A stretch of 64,000 nt of DNA from Arthrobacter crusticola (GCF_004357995.1 NZ_SMTK01000002.1:496001-560000); one strand, 5' to 3'. Counted from the stretch's first letter, positions 1 through 10,110 are shown. The notes: generated from the letters alone by a model not told the origin. A program made the numbers and translations.

Positions 1-383
1 ACGCCGACACCGTCTTCGACACCGACGAACGCTCGATTCCGGTGGGTCGTGTGTCGGTCTCCGGCGATCGGGACCTGCGCGGCGGGAAGCGGGTCGGCGA
101 CATCGAGTTCGATTCGGCCTTCACCGGGCTCACCACCGTCGACGGGCGCTTCGAGCACACCCTCACCGCGCCGGACGGCCGGTCGGTGACCCTTTGGGCC
201 GATCCGGAGTTCGAGTTCGTGCATGTGTTCATCAGCAGGACCTACCCCGGCGTTGACCGCGCGGTCGCCGTCGAACCGATGACGGCGCCGGCCAACGCCT
301 TCAACTCGGGCTACGGCCTGAGGTGGCTCGAGCCCGGGGCCACCTTCGCCGCCCGGTGGGGAATCCGCCCGCGTCTCGGATAA
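1..383 (+). CDS. Aldose 1-epimerase (galactose mutarotase-like), C-terminal fragment
   Basis: The reading frame is open from the first base of the window and ends at a TAA, so the 5' part lies outside. The visible ~126 residues end in a beta-sandwich-like tail with the segment AVEPMTAPANAFNSG. In the aldose-1-epimerase family the Glu of this kind of motif is the catalytic base that opens the sugar ring. Family members interconvert alpha and beta anomers of aldoses in the cytoplasm. The segment FVHVFISRTYPGVDRAVAVE also fits the family core. An internal GTG at 42 is not the true start because the frame continues upstream with matching residues. Substrate cannot be told from this fragment. Confidence 0.85.
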   Translation, partial: ADTVFDTDERSIPVGRVSVSGDRDLRGGKRVGDIEFDSAFTGLTTVDGRFEHTLTAPDGRSVTLWADPEFEFVHVFISRTYPGVDRAVAVEPMTAPANAFNSGYGLRWLEPGATFAARWGIRPRLG

Positions 384-403
384 CTCGCGGCGCAGGCTTG
401 TGT

Positions 404-409
404 GGAAAG
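404..409 (+). promoter_or_regulatory. Ribosome binding site deciding the permease start
   Basis: GGAAAG lies 8 nt before the ATG at 418. The alternative GTG at 400 has no comparable site, so 418 is preferred. Confidence 0.5.
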
Positions 410-417
410 ATTGGCTC

Positions 418-1716
418 ATGCAGCGACTCTCCGGAGGTTTCCCCAAGCGGGCCCTCCAGCGCGCCGTTCCCGCCGCCGCCACCCCCGGCGCCGCTGACGG
501 CGAGGCTGCATCACCCGCCACCGCCCCCACCGGGGTGGGCGACCCCGCCGGAATGTCCTCCCGCGCACCCCGCGGTACTGACGGCGGAGCCCCTGCACGG
601 CGCGGACGCCCCGCACCCCAGGACGATGTTCCCTACGCACTGAGGGTCGGCGCCGCCTGGTCCTGGCGCGTGGGCATTGTCCTGGTCGTCGCCGGCGTGC
701 TGATCTGGCTGCTCAGCCACATCTCGCTGATCGTCATTCCGCTGATGATTGCGGGCCTGCTCGCCTCGCTGCTGCTGCCGCTGACCAGCTTCCTGATTCG
801 CCACAAGGTGCCCACCGGGCTGGCTGTCACCCTGACGGTCCTCGGGCTGGTGGTCCTCGTCGTCGGAGCGCTCTCACTCGTCGGACGGCAGCTGGCGCTG
901 GGCTTCTCGAGCCTGTGGGGGGAGACCCGAGCGGGCATCGAGCAGCTCCTCGCCGGGCTGTCCGACGGGCCGCTGAACATCACCACCGATCAGGTCATCG
1001 GCTTCCTGCAGGAGGCAGGGGACGCCATCCAGAACAACGGTGGAACCATCGTCAGCGGGGCGCTGTCCTTCGGTTCGAGCGCCGGGCACTTCGCTGCGGG
1101 TTCGCTGCTGACCGTGTTCGCCCTGTTCTTCTTCCTGCTCGACGGCGGGCGGATCTGGCGCTTCATCGTCGGCCTGGCGCCGGTGCGCGCGCGGGCGGCG
1201 ATCGACGGCGCGGGCCGGCGCGGCTGGACCTCGATGGGCAGCTACGTCCGGGTCCAGCTTCTCGTGGCCTTCGTTGACGCCGCCTGCATCGGTGCGGGCG
1301 CGGCCATCATCAACGTACCGCTGGCGCTGCCGCTGGCGGTGCTGGTGTTCATCGGCTCCTTCATCCCGATCGTCGGAGCCCTCGCCACCGGTATCGTGGC
1401 CGTCCTGCTGGCCCTGGTGGCCAACGGCTGGGTCAACGCCCTGATCATGCTCGCGATCGTGCTCATCGTCCAGCAGCTCGAGGGCAACTTCCTGCAGCCC
1501 ATGATCATGGGACCGGCGGTCGCCCTGCACCCCCTCGCGGTGGTGCTCGCGGTGACCGGCGGAACCCTCGTCGCGGGAATCCCGGGCGCCCTGTTCTCCG
1601 TGCCGCTGCTCGCCGTGCTGAACACCTCCGTGAAATACATTGCGCGGCGGGCCTGGGAGACCGACCCTGCCCTGCGCGGGTCGCACCCGGCCCCGGGCCC
1701 GCTGCCGCTACCCTAA
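418..1716 (+). CDS. AI-2E (PerM) family membrane permease
   Basis: A predicted inner-membrane protein of 432 residues. The first ~70 residues are low-complexity Pro/Ala/Gly-rich and probably cytoplasmic. About eight hydrophobic segments follow, starting with a helix pair at roughly residues 80-135 and including the central soluble stretch containing WGETRAGIEQLLAGL. The segment QQLEGNFLQPMIMG near the C-terminus is typical of the AI-2E transporter family. Family members have been linked to autoinducer-2 export, but most actinobacterial members have no known substrate. The gene stands alone between the epimerase and ilvA. The start was set at ATG 418 from its ribosome binding site. Family assignment is firm, substrate unknown. 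Confidence 0.9.
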   Translation: MQRLSGGFPKRALQRAVPAAATPGAADGEAASPATAPTGVGDPAGMSSRAPRGTDGGAPARRGRPAPQDDVPYALRVGAAWSWRVGIVLVVAGVLIWLLSHISLIVIPLMIAGLLASLLLPLTSFLIRHKVPTGLAVTLTVLGLVVLVVGALSLVGRQLALGFSSLWGETRAGIEQLLAGLSDGPLNITTDQVIGFLQEAGDAIQNNGGTIVSGALSFGSSAGHFAAGSLLTVFALFFFLLDGGRIWRFIVGLAPVRARAAIDGAGRRGWTSMGSYVRVQLLVAFVDAACIGAGAAIINVPLALPLAVLVFIGSFIPIVGALATGIVAVLLALVANGWVNALIMLAIVLIVQQLEGNFLQPMIMGPAVALHPLAVVLAVTGGTLVAGIPGALFSVPLLAVLNTSVKYIARRAWETDPALRGSHPAPGPLPLP

Positions 1717-1736
1717 CCCCGAAAAGGAACTACCCT

Positions 1737-3032
1737 GTGACAGAGCAGACCGCCCTCGGCGCCGCGTCCACCCACACCCTCGAAGAGATGTCCCGGCTCC
1801 CGGTCACCCTGAGGGACATCGAGGCCGCGCAGGAACTGCTGGCCGGCGTCATTGCGCGCACGCCCATCGAGGAGTCCCGGGCGCTGGGCCGGCTCATTGG
1901 CGCCAACGTCTGGCTCAAGTGCGAGAACCTCCAGCGGGCCGGCTCCTTCAAGGTGCGCGGGGCCTACACCCGGATGGCAAAGCTCACCCCGGCCGAACGC
2001 GCCCGCGGCGTGGTCGCGGCCTCCGCCGGCAACCACGCCCAGGGCGTGGCGGTGGCGGCCAGCCGGCTGGGAATCCAGGCCCGGATCTTCATGCCGCTGG
2101 GGGTGGCGCTGCCCAAGCTCGCCGCCACCCGCGGACACGGCGCGGAGGTGGTCCTCCACGGGCACAACGTGGACGAGGCCCTGACCGAAGCCAAGCGCTA
2201 CGCCGACGAGACCGGCGCGGTCTTCGTCCACCCCTTCGACAATGTCGACGTCGTCGCCGGGCAGGGCACGATCGGCCTTGAAATCCTTGAGCAGTGCCCC
2301 GAGGTCGACACCATCCTGATGGGCGTCGGCGGCGGCGGGCTCCTGGCCGGGGTCGCGGTGGCGGTCAAGGCCCGGGCGCGCGAACTCGGCCGCACCATCC
2401 GCATCATCGGGGTGCAGGCCGAAAACGCCGCAGCCTACCCGCCCTCGCTCGCCGCCGACGCGCTCGTGCCCCTGACGAAGGTCTCGACCATCGCCGACGG
2501 CATCGCCGTGGGCCGGCCGGGGCAGCTGCCGTTCTCCATCATCCGCGAACTCGTGGACGACGTCGTCACCGTCAGTGAGGACTCCCTCGCGCGGGCCCTG
2601 ATCTTCCTGCTCGAACGCACCAAAATGGTCGTCGAACCGGCCGGCGCCGTCGGGGTCGCAGCGCTGCTCGACGGCAAGCTCACCGAGAACGGCGCTCTGC
2701 CGGGCAACACCGCCGTCGTGCTCTCCGGGGGCAACATCGACCCCATGCTCATGCTCAAGGTGATCCAGCGCGGACTCGCCGCCGCCGGCCGCTACCTCGT
2801 GGTCCGTATGCTGCTCGACGACCGGCCCGGCTCCCTGGCCACCATCTCGCGGATCATCGCCGAATCCGATGCCAATGTCACCGGCGTCGACCACACCCGG
2901 GTGGGCGGCTCCATCAGCATGGGCGACGTCGCCATCACCATCAACATGGAGACCAAGGGCGACGAGCACTGCGAACAGGTCCTGAGCAACCTGCGGGCCG
3001 AGGGTTTCCAGCCCGTCGTGATCCAGGGCTGA
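1737..3032 (+). CDS. ilvA: Threonine ammonia-lyase (threonine deaminase)
   Basis: A cytoplasmic PLP enzyme of 431 residues that converts L-threonine to 2-oxobutyrate and ammonia, the first step toward isoleucine. The PLP lysine is in GSFKVRGAY (Lys72) and the phosphate-binding glycine loop is GVGGGG near residue 198. An ACT-like regulatory domain follows from about residue 353 (RMLLDDRPGSLATISRII). Length and the single ACT-like domain match the short actinobacterial form rather than the 514-residue enterobacterial enzyme with two regulatory subdomains. Start is GTG 1737, with AAAGGAA seven bases upstream. The rhomboid gene begins one base after the stop, so the two are probably co-transcribed. 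Whether isoleucine inhibits this form cannot be read from sequence. Confidence 0.95.
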   Translation: MTEQTALGAASTHTLEEMSRLPVTLRDIEAAQELLAGVIARTPIEESRALGRLIGANVWLKCENLQRAGSFKVRGAYTRMAKLTPAERARGVVAASAGNHAQGVAVAASRLGIQARIFMPLGVALPKLAATRGHGAEVVLHGHNVDEALTEAKRYADETGAVFVHPFDNVDVVAGQGTIGLEILEQCPEVDTILMGVGGGGLLAGVAVAVKARARELGRTIRIIGVQAENAAAYPPSLAADALVPLTKVSTIADGIAVGRPGQLPFSIIRELVDDVVTVSEDSLARALIFLLERTKMVVEPAGAVGVAALLDGKLTENGALPGNTAVVLSGGNIDPMLMLKVIQRGLAAAGRYLVVRMLLDDRPGSLATISRIIAESDANVTGVDHTRVGGSISMGDVAITINMETKGDEHCEQVLSNLRAEGFQPVVIQG

Positions 3033-3033
3033 G

Positions 3034-3621
3034 ATGCTTGCCCGGCGCGCGAAGCTCGGCCTCACCACCGTCCTGGCCTTTGCCGCGGTGCTGTGGGCGC
3101 TCTACCTGATCGACACGTTCTCCGGGCGGGGGCTGACCTCGGTCCTCGCCATTGAGCCGCGCCGGGTCCGCGGGCTTGACGGGATTCTGTTCGCGCCGCT
3201 GCTCCACGGCGGCGTCGGGCACCTGGTGAGCAACACGCTGCCGCTGGTGGTGCTCGGGTTCCTCGCGTTCCTCGAGGGCCTCCGGCGGTTCGCGGTGGCC
3301 CTGGGCACCAGCTGGCTGGCCAGCGGGCTCGGCGTCTGGCTCACCGGCGGAGGGGTGACCATCGGTGCCTCGGGGGTGGTGTTCGGCCTGTTCACGTACC
3401 TCGTGGCCCGCGGCTTCTACAACCGCAACTGGAGGCAGATCCTCCTGGCGGTGCTGCTGTTCCTGATGTACGGGTCGATCCTGTGGGGGGTCTTGCCGGT
3501 GGTCGGGTCGAACGTCTCGTGGCAGGCGCACCTGTTCGGGGCCCTCGGCGGGATCCTCGCGGCGTTCCTGCTGCGCAAACGGCCCGTCCCTTCCGGAACG
3601 GGCCGCGTCCTGCGCCGCTGA
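3034..3621 (+). CDS. Rhomboid-family intramembrane serine protease
   Basis: A 195-residue polytopic membrane protein. The rhomboid catalytic dyad is visible: Ser113 in GASGV and His166 in WQAHLFGALGG. The oxyanion-region motif is HGGVGHLVSN (His58, His63, Asn67). Six hydrophobic segments fit the minimal rhomboid core. These enzymes cut transmembrane helices of substrate proteins, and no substrate is evident here. The ATG is one base past the ilvA stop, which suggests translational coupling. The C-terminus ends in a short Arg-rich tail. Confidence in the family is high. Confidence 0.92.
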   Translation: MLARRAKLGLTTVLAFAAVLWALYLIDTFSGRGLTSVLAIEPRRVRGLDGILFAPLLHGGVGHLVSNTLPLVVLGFLAFLEGLRRFAVALGTSWLASGLGVWLTGGGVTIGASGVVFGLFTYLVARGFYNRNWRQILLAVLLFLMYGSILWGVLPVVGSNVSWQAHLFGALGGILAAFLLRKRPVPSGTGRVLRR

Positions 3622-3624
3622 GCC

Positions 3625-3642
3625 GCCGCCCGGCCGGGCGGC
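3625..3642. terminator. Perfect GC palindrome between convergent genes
   Basis: GCCGCCCGG followed directly by its exact reverse complement, between the rhomboid stop and the greA stop. It could fold as a hairpin on both transcripts. There is no U-tract, so function as a bidirectional terminator is inferred. Confidence 0.45.
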
Positions 3643-3651
3643 GAAGTGCTG

Positions 3652-4143
3652 CTAGCCCGCGTAGGGCTTGGCGGAGAGAATCTCCACCGTGATGTTCCGG
3701 CCGTTCGGTGCGGTGTAGCTGACGGTGTCGCCGGCCTTCTTGCCCTGGATGGCGGCACCGAGGGGCGAGCGCTCGCTGTAGACGTCGATGTCGGTGTCTC
3801 CGGCAACCTCGCGGCTGCCCAGGAGGAAGGACTCGACGTCGCCGGCGATTTTCGCCTCGACCATCATTCCGGGCTCGACCACGCCGTCGTCGGCGGGGGC
3901 CTGACCGACCTGGGCGTTGTTGAGCAGTTCGGTGAGCTGGCGGATGCGGGCCTCGGCCTTGCCCTGCTCCTCCTTGGCGGCGTGGTAGCCGCCGTTCTCC
4001 TTGAGGTCTCCCTCGGAGCGGGCCTGCTCGATGCGAGCAACGATCTCTGTGCGCCCGGGCCCGGAGAGGTGTTCCAGCTCGGCCTTGAGGCGCGTGTAGG
4101 ACTCCTGCGTGAGCCAGGCAACGGGTGCGCTGTTAGTGGACAC
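3652..4143 (-). CDS. greA: Transcription elongation factor GreA
   Basis: A 163-residue protein that rescues backtracked RNA polymerase by stimulating transcript cleavage. The N-terminal coiled coil contains ARSEGDLKENGGYHAAKEEQ, where the acidic tip residues of Gre factors sit. The C-terminal FKBP-like domain contains SPLGAAIQGKKAGDTVSY. Start is GTG at 4143-4141, with AAGGAG seven bases upstream. A longer in-frame extension upstream lacks any Gre homology and was rejected. The gene is separated by about 150 nt from its promoter, which leaves a structured leader. DUF4307 and mca lie upstream, the same neighbourhood as in mycobacteria. Confidence 0.97.
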   Translation of the reverse strand: MSTNSAPVAWLTQESYTRLKAELEHLSGPGRTEIVARIEQARSEGDLKENGGYHAAKEEQGKAEARIRQLTELLNNAQVGQAPADDGVVEPGMMVEAKIAGDVESFLLGSREVAGDTDIDVYSERSPLGAAIQGKKAGDTVSYTAPNGRNITVEILSAKPYAG

Positions 4144-4238
4144 GGGGCATCTCCTTAGGTATGTCCGGATCCGCGGAGGCGGGCCGGCTCTTGATGTTCT
4201 GCCGCGGCCGGCACCGAAAGGCCGACCACAAGCAAGAA

Positions 4239-4263
4239 CCCCGCCGTCTGGGTGACCGCGGGG
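4239..4263 (-). promoter_or_regulatory. Hairpin in the greA leader
   Basis: On the greA strand CCCCGC pairs with GCGGGG across a 13-nt loop and is followed by TTCTTGCTTG. It lies about 95 nt before the greA start and could be a weak attenuator. Function is inferred only. Confidence 0.35.
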
Positions 4264-4294
4264 GTCTCCGTCGGGGCGGGGTGGGTATGCCTCC

Positions 4295-4323
4295 AGTCTA
4301 GTCAGCACTTGCAGATAACCCAA
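4295..4323 (-). promoter_or_regulatory. Predicted sigma-A-type promoter of greA
   Basis: TTGGGT, a 17-nt spacer, then TAGACT on the minus strand. Transcription would start near 4288 and give a leader of roughly 145 nt. With the terminator at 4324-4366 and the leader hairpin, this accounts for the gene-free stretch 4144-4468; I see no gene or tRNA in it. Confidence 0.5.
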
Positions 4324-4366
4324 GAAAAAACCCAGCGCCCTTCTTCTGGCCGCGGCCCTTGCGCTG
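4324..4366 (-). terminator. Rho-independent terminator downstream of DUF4307 gene
   Basis: On the minus strand CAGCGC pairs with GCGCTG around an inner GGCCGCGGCC element, followed by GGTTTTTTC. It sits 100 nt past the DUF4307 stop and directly before the greA -35 box, insulating greA. Confidence 0.6.
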
Positions 4367-4468
4367 CCGAGGCCTTTTCGGGAGAGCGGTTTTCCCGCCG
4401 AGTGTGCAGCTCACCACCCTCTGCGAGCGGCAAAGCGGGGTAACGTGCAGATCCGGCGGGCGGGACCC

Positions 4469-4909
4469 TCAGTCGCGCGTTCCGGCGATCCAGCAGCTGT
4501 CCACGCCGCCGGAAACGCCCGGGGAGTCGGTGCGCAGCTCGACCTGCTGCGCCGTGGTGCGCCCGCCGGCGGCACCCTCGGAGGCGGGACCGGGCCCGAT
4601 GGTCACAACCTTCCACCCGACGACGGCGTAGTTTTCGCTCAGCACCTGCACCGCGCAGTGGGCGGTGGCGTCGGTGGGCTTGGTCACCTCGAAGTCAACC
4701 CGTGCCTGCTGGTCGGAGGAGAAGGAGAACCCGACGTCCTTGAAGGAAACCCGCGGGGTCACCGTGGAAAAGGCGAAAATTCCGATGGCGATCACGGCCG
4801 CGGCGAGGGCCCCGATGACCCACCAGCGGCGCCGTCCGGCCGCACGGGCCGGCTTGGGGGCACCGTAGCGATTGGCTACTCTTGGGGTAGGCGCATTTCC
4901 GGAGCTCAC
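4469..4909 (-). CDS. DUF4307 single-pass membrane protein
   Basis: A 146-residue protein with a basic N-terminus (residues 1-28), one membrane helix (about 29-48, WWVIGALAAAVIAIGIFAF) and an extracytoplasmic domain of ~95 residues with two cysteines (TAHCAV and DSCWIAG) that may form a disulfide. It matches the DUF4307 family, which in actinobacteria sits beside mca and greA. Its function is unknown; the neighbourhood suggests a link to mycothiol or redox stress, which is inference. The GTG start at 4909 is the only in-frame candidate after a nearby stop. A -10-like TAAAAT ends 6 nt before it, so the mRNA may be leaderless although GGAG also touches the start codon. Confidence 0.85.
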   Translation of the reverse strand: MSSGNAPTPRVANRYGAPKPARAAGRRRWWVIGALAAAVIAIGIFAFSTVTPRVSFKDVGFSFSSDQQARVDFEVTKPTDATAHCAVQVLSENYAVVGWKVVTIGPGPASEGAAGGRTTAQQVELRTDSPGVSGGVDSCWIAGTRD

Positions 4910-4915
4910 CTCCGT

Positions 4916-4921
4916 ATTTTA
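4916..4921 (-). promoter_or_regulatory. -10 box of DUF4307 gene
   Basis: TAAAAT, 6 nt before the GTG at 4909. Confidence 0.45.
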
Positions 4922-4996
4922 TCGTCGATTCGCGGGGCGGTTTGCCTGTGCCGCGGAGCGCACCCCCGCCTCACCCGACCCTCACCAGGAGCCTCC

Positions 4997-5920
4997 TTGT
5001 TCAGCACGGATAACCCCGCCGCGTCCCATTCCGGATTCCGCCTCCTGGCGGTCCATGCCCACCCCGACGACGAGTCGAGCAAGGGTGCGGCGACCATGGC
5101 GAAGTACGCGGCCGCCGGCGTCGACGTGCTCGTTGCCACCTGCACCGGAGGCGAACGTGGATCCATCCTGAACGCGGCGATGGAGGGCGATCCCCACGCC
5201 CGCCGCGACCTGGCCGGCCTGCGGCGCCTGGAGATGGCCCGCGCTGCGGAAATCCTCTCGGTGAAGCAGCGCTGGCTGGGCTTCGCCGACTCTGGGCTGC
5301 CCGAAGGAGACCCGCTGCCGGACCTGCCGGCGGGCTGCTTCGCCCTGCAGCCGCTGGAACGCGCCGCAGCGCCGCTGGTCCGGCTCGTGCGTGAGTTCCG
5401 CCCGCACGTGATCCTCAGCTATGACGAGAACGGCGGGTATCCGCACCCGGACCACATCATGGCCCACCGGGTCGCCGTCGAAGCGTTCGAGGCGGCAGCG
5501 GACCCCTCCCGCTATCCCGGCACCGGCGATCCCTGGCGCGTCGACAAGCTCTACTACGACCGCGCCTTCAACCCCGAGCGTTTCCGGGCCCTGCACTTCG
5601 CCCTCGAGGAGGCCGGGATCCAGTCGCCCTACTCCGAGCGCATCGCCCAGTGGCTCGAGGCCGACGCCGAGGGGCACCAGCCGCCGGCACCCACGCACGC
5701 GACCACCACGCAGATCGACGCCGGCGACTACTTCGGGCTGCGGGACAAGGCGCTGATGTCGCACGCCACGCAGGTCGACCCCGAGGGGTTCTTCTTCGCT
5801 GTCTCCGCCGAGATGCAGCGCCGGGTGTGGCCCTGGGAGGACTATTCGCTGATCCACTCCCACGTCGAGTCCACCCTTCCGGAGGATGACCTGTTCGCCG
5901 GAATACCGGAGCCGCGCTGA
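4997..5920 (+). CDS. mca: Mycothiol S-conjugate amidase
   Basis: A 307-residue zinc amidase that hydrolyses mycothiol S-conjugates to a mercapturic acid and GlcN-Ins, the mycothiol-dependent detoxification route. The metal-site motif AVHAHPDDE gives His22 and Asp25, and GGYPHPDH supplies further His (150, 153). TGGERG follows the first strand as in the LmbE/MshB fold. The neighbours DUF4307 and greA favour Mca over the paralogue MshB. The start is TTG 4997, with AGGAG five bases upstream; residues upstream in this frame are antisense to DUF4307 and not conserved. It is divergent from DUF4307, with 87 bp shared between the two promoters. Confidence 0.93.
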   Translation: MFSTDNPAASHSGFRLLAVHAHPDDESSKGAATMAKYAAAGVDVLVATCTGGERGSILNAAMEGDPHARRDLAGLRRLEMARAAEILSVKQRWLGFADSGLPEGDPLPDLPAGCFALQPLERAAAPLVRLVREFRPHVILSYDENGGYPHPDHIMAHRVAVEAFEAAADPSRYPGTGDPWRVDKLYYDRAFNPERFRALHFALEEAGIQSPYSERIAQWLEADAEGHQPPAPTHATTTQIDAGDYFGLRDKALMSHATQVDPEGFFFAVSAEMQRRVWPWEDYSLIHSHVESTLPEDDLFAGIPEPR

Positions 5921-5984
5921 GCCCGGGCCACGTAGAATTGGAAGGTGGCGGGCTCTCTGCCGCCGGATTTGAAAGTGGTGCAAA

Positions 5985-6329
5985 GTGAACCTCCCGCTCA
6001 ACCTGGCCGCCATCGTGGCTTCCTCGACCGGGGATGACCTTCGGCCGGGTCTCGACCCGGAGTCCGTGACGCCGGGAACCCTGGGCTTCATCTTTACCGT
6101 GGTGATCGTCGTCGCCGTCATTCTCCTCATCCGGGATATGAGCAAGCGGATCCGCCGCGTCCGGTACAACGCCATGCTCGAAGAGGGCGGGACCGGACCC
6201 GGCCGCGCCGCCCGGCCGGGAACACAGGACCGTCCGGAGTCCACGAATCGCCCCGAATCAAGGAACCGGTCGGAGTCCGGGCCGGGCGCGGGCACCGGCA
6301 CGGCTCCCGGAACGGCCGGACGGGACTGA
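5985..6329 (+). CDS. Small single-pass membrane protein next to mca
   Basis: A 114-residue protein of unknown function. It has a short N-terminal outside segment, one membrane helix (about residues 33-49, LGFIFTVVIVVAVILLI) and a cytoplasmic KRIRRVR stop-transfer patch. The Ser/Arg/Gly/Pro-rich tail carries imperfect repeats of the form RPEST-NRPES-RNRSES. A small membrane protein occupies the same place after mca in related actinomycetes. A -10-like TAGAAT lies near 5935. Start is GTG 5985 with GAAAG upstream. The next gene begins three bases after its stop, so the two are likely one operon. Confidence 0.75.
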   Translation: MNLPLNLAAIVASSTGDDLRPGLDPESVTPGTLGFIFTVVIVVAVILLIRDMSKRIRRVRYNAMLEEGGTGPGRAARPGTQDRPESTNRPESRNRSESGPGAGTGTAPGTAGRD

Positions 6330-6332
6330 CCC

Positions 6333-8450
<2,118 letters not shown>

Positions 8451-8464
8451 GCGCGGCCGCCGGG

Positions 8465-9193
8465 TCAGGCGGTGACCGGATCGAGCACGGCGAGCAGGAT
8501 CGCCGCAAAATGGGCGGCGAACGCGGCCACGGTGAAGGCGTGGAAAAGCTCGTGGAAGCCGAAGCGTTTGACGCTGAAGTTCGGACGGCGCAGCGCGTAG
8601 AACACCGCCCCGGCGATGTAGAGCGCGCCGCCGGCCAGGATAAGCACCGTGACCAGGGGATCGGCCGCCCAGAAGGCGGGGAGGTAGAACAGGGCGCCCA
8701 TGCCGAGGGCCACATAGACCGGCACGTAGAGCCAGCGCGGCGCGTTGAGCCACAGGATCCGAAACAGGACCCCGATGAGCGCGCCCGCCCAGATGATCCA
8801 CAGCAGGGTCACTGCGGTGCTGCGCTCGAGCATCGCCCAGGCCAGCGGCGTATAGGACCCGGCGATGACCAGCATGATGTTGGTGTGGTCGAGCCGCTTG
8901 AGCACCAGGCGCGTCCGCGCACTCCAGTTCCCGCGGTGGTAGACGGCGCTGACCCCGAAGAGCAGGACGCCGGTGGCGGCATACACGGCCGAGGCCGCCC
9001 GAAGCCCGCCGGTCGGGGCGGCGAGAATGAGCACGATGCCCGCCGCCAGGGCCAGGGGAGTGGCAACCGCATGGATCCAGCCCCGCCAGGACGGCTTCGC
9101 CAGGGCCCCGGCCACGTCGTCGAGGGCCGCCTCCACCGGTCCCGGCCGGTCCGCGGGGGCTGGCTTCTTCCGGCGCTGAGAAGGCGAAGTCAT
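8465..9193 (-). CDS. trhA: Hemolysin III / TrhA family (PAQR-like) membrane protein
   Basis: A 242-residue seven-helix membrane protein. The PAQR/HlyIII zinc-site motifs are visible: SAVYHRGNW near the second helix, RLDHTNIMLVIAGSYTP in the middle, and FHELFHAFTVAAFAAHF near the C-terminus. Bacterial TrhA proteins help maintain membrane fluidity and are proposed hydrolases. The first ~35 residues are a charged Pro-rich extension. It is divergent from the isoprenyl transferase gene, the same pair as in mycobacteria. Its predicted -10 box abuts a clear palindrome (9203-9226), so it is probably under repressor control. Confidence 0.92.
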   Translation of the reverse strand: MTSPSQRRKKPAPADRPGPVEAALDDVAGALAKPSWRGWIHAVATPLALAAGIVLILAAPTGGLRAASAVYAATGVLLFGVSAVYHRGNWSARTRLVLKRLDHTNIMLVIAGSYTPLAWAMLERSTAVTLLWIIWAGALIGVLFRILWLNAPRWLYVPVYVALGMGALFYLPAFWAADPLVTVLILAGGALYIAGAVFYALRRPNFSVKRFGFHELFHAFTVAAFAAHFAAILLAVLDPVTA

Positions 9194-9199
9194 GGAACG

Positions 9200-9205
9200 A
9201 GAGTA
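9200..9205 (-). promoter_or_regulatory. -10 box of trhA
   Basis: TACTCT, 6 nt before the ATG at 9193; its outer three bases belong to the palindrome at 9203-9226. Confidence 0.5.
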
Positions 9206-9226
9206 ACCTACGGTGGCGTAAGTTAC
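9203..9226. promoter_or_regulatory. Palindromic operator in the trhA promoter
   Basis: GTAACCTAC, a 6-nt spacer, then GTAAGTTAC: arms match in 8 of 9 positions. It overlaps the trhA -10 box and covers the spacer toward the -35. The layout fits a repressor site. The regulator is not encoded nearby and is unknown. Confidence 0.6.
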
Positions 9227-9342
9227 CGACGGGTAGCGATGCGGGAGGGCCAGCCTCCGGGTGATTTCCCGCCGGGCCGGTACCGTAGGGGTAGCGCTCC
9301 GGAAGGCGCTGACATTGGACCGAAAGGAAGGGCGACCCGGGC

Positions 9343-10110
9343 GTGTTCCTGAAAATCCCAGAATTCGCCTACAGCTTTTATGAACGGCGGCTCCAACGGG
9401 GGCTGAGCCCGGAGCGCATTCCGCACCATATCGGCGTCATGGTCGACGGCAACCGGCGGTGGGCGAAACTCGCCGGCGCCCCGACGAGCCACGGGCACCA
9501 GGCCGGGGCCGACAAGATCCACGAGTTCCTCGGCTGGTGCGAGGAACTCGGCGTGGACGTCGTCACCCTCTACATGCTCTCCACCGACAATATGGGCCGT
9601 CCGCAGGAGGAGATCGAGCAGCTCCTCGACATCATCGCCAACACCCTCGACCGGCTCGGCGAGAGCAACCGGGTCCGCGTCCAGCCCGTGGGCGCCCTCG
9701 AACTGCTCCCCGAGGACCTCGCGGGGAAACTTGCGGACCTCGCGGCCCAGACCGCGGAGATCGACGGGGTCCACGTCAACGTCGCCGTTGGCTACGGCGG
9801 ACGGCGGGAGATCGTCGACGCCGTCAAGGAACTTCTCCTTAACTCCGCGGAGAAGGGTAAATCCCTCGAGCAGCTCGCGGCGGAGCTGACCGATGAGCAC
9901 ATCTCGTCGTTCCTCTACACCCGCGGCCAGCAGGATCCCGACCTGGTCATCCGCACCTCGGGGGAGCAGCGCCTTTCCGGCTTCCTGATGTGGCAGAGCG
10001 CCTACAGCGAGTTCTACTTCTGCGAGGCGCTCTGGCCGGACTTCCGCCGCGTCGAATTCCTCCGGGCCCTGCGCGACTTCGGGCGCCGGCAGCGCCGCTT
10101 CGGTTCATAA
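9343..10110 (+). CDS. uppS: Isoprenyl transferase (cis-prenyl diphosphate synthase)
   Basis: A 255-residue cytoplasmic cis-prenyltransferase that condenses isopentenyl diphosphate onto an allylic diphosphate. Motif I is MVDGNRRWAK, with catalytic Asp35 and the phosphate-binding Asn/Arg. The downstream motifs LYMLSTDNMGRP and DLVIRTSGEQRLSGFLMWQSAYSEFYF (motif V region) are complete. The pairing with trhA matches the mycobacterial locus whose enzyme makes short (Z)-prenyl diphosphate, so the product here may be a short precursor rather than full-length decaprenyl diphosphate; that is inference. Start is GTG 9343, with GAAAGGAAGG upstream. Confidence 0.92.
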   Translation: MFLKIPEFAYSFYERRLQRGLSPERIPHHIGVMVDGNRRWAKLAGAPTSHGHQAGADKIHEFLGWCEELGVDVVTLYMLSTDNMGRPQEEIEQLLDIIANTLDRLGESNRVRVQPVGALELLPEDLAGKLADLAAQTAEIDGVHVNVAVGYGGRREIVDAVKELLLNSAEKGKSLEQLAAELTDEHISSFLYTRGQQDPDLVIRTSGEQRLSGFLMWQSAYSEFYFCEALWPDFRRVEFLRALRDFGRRQRRFGS

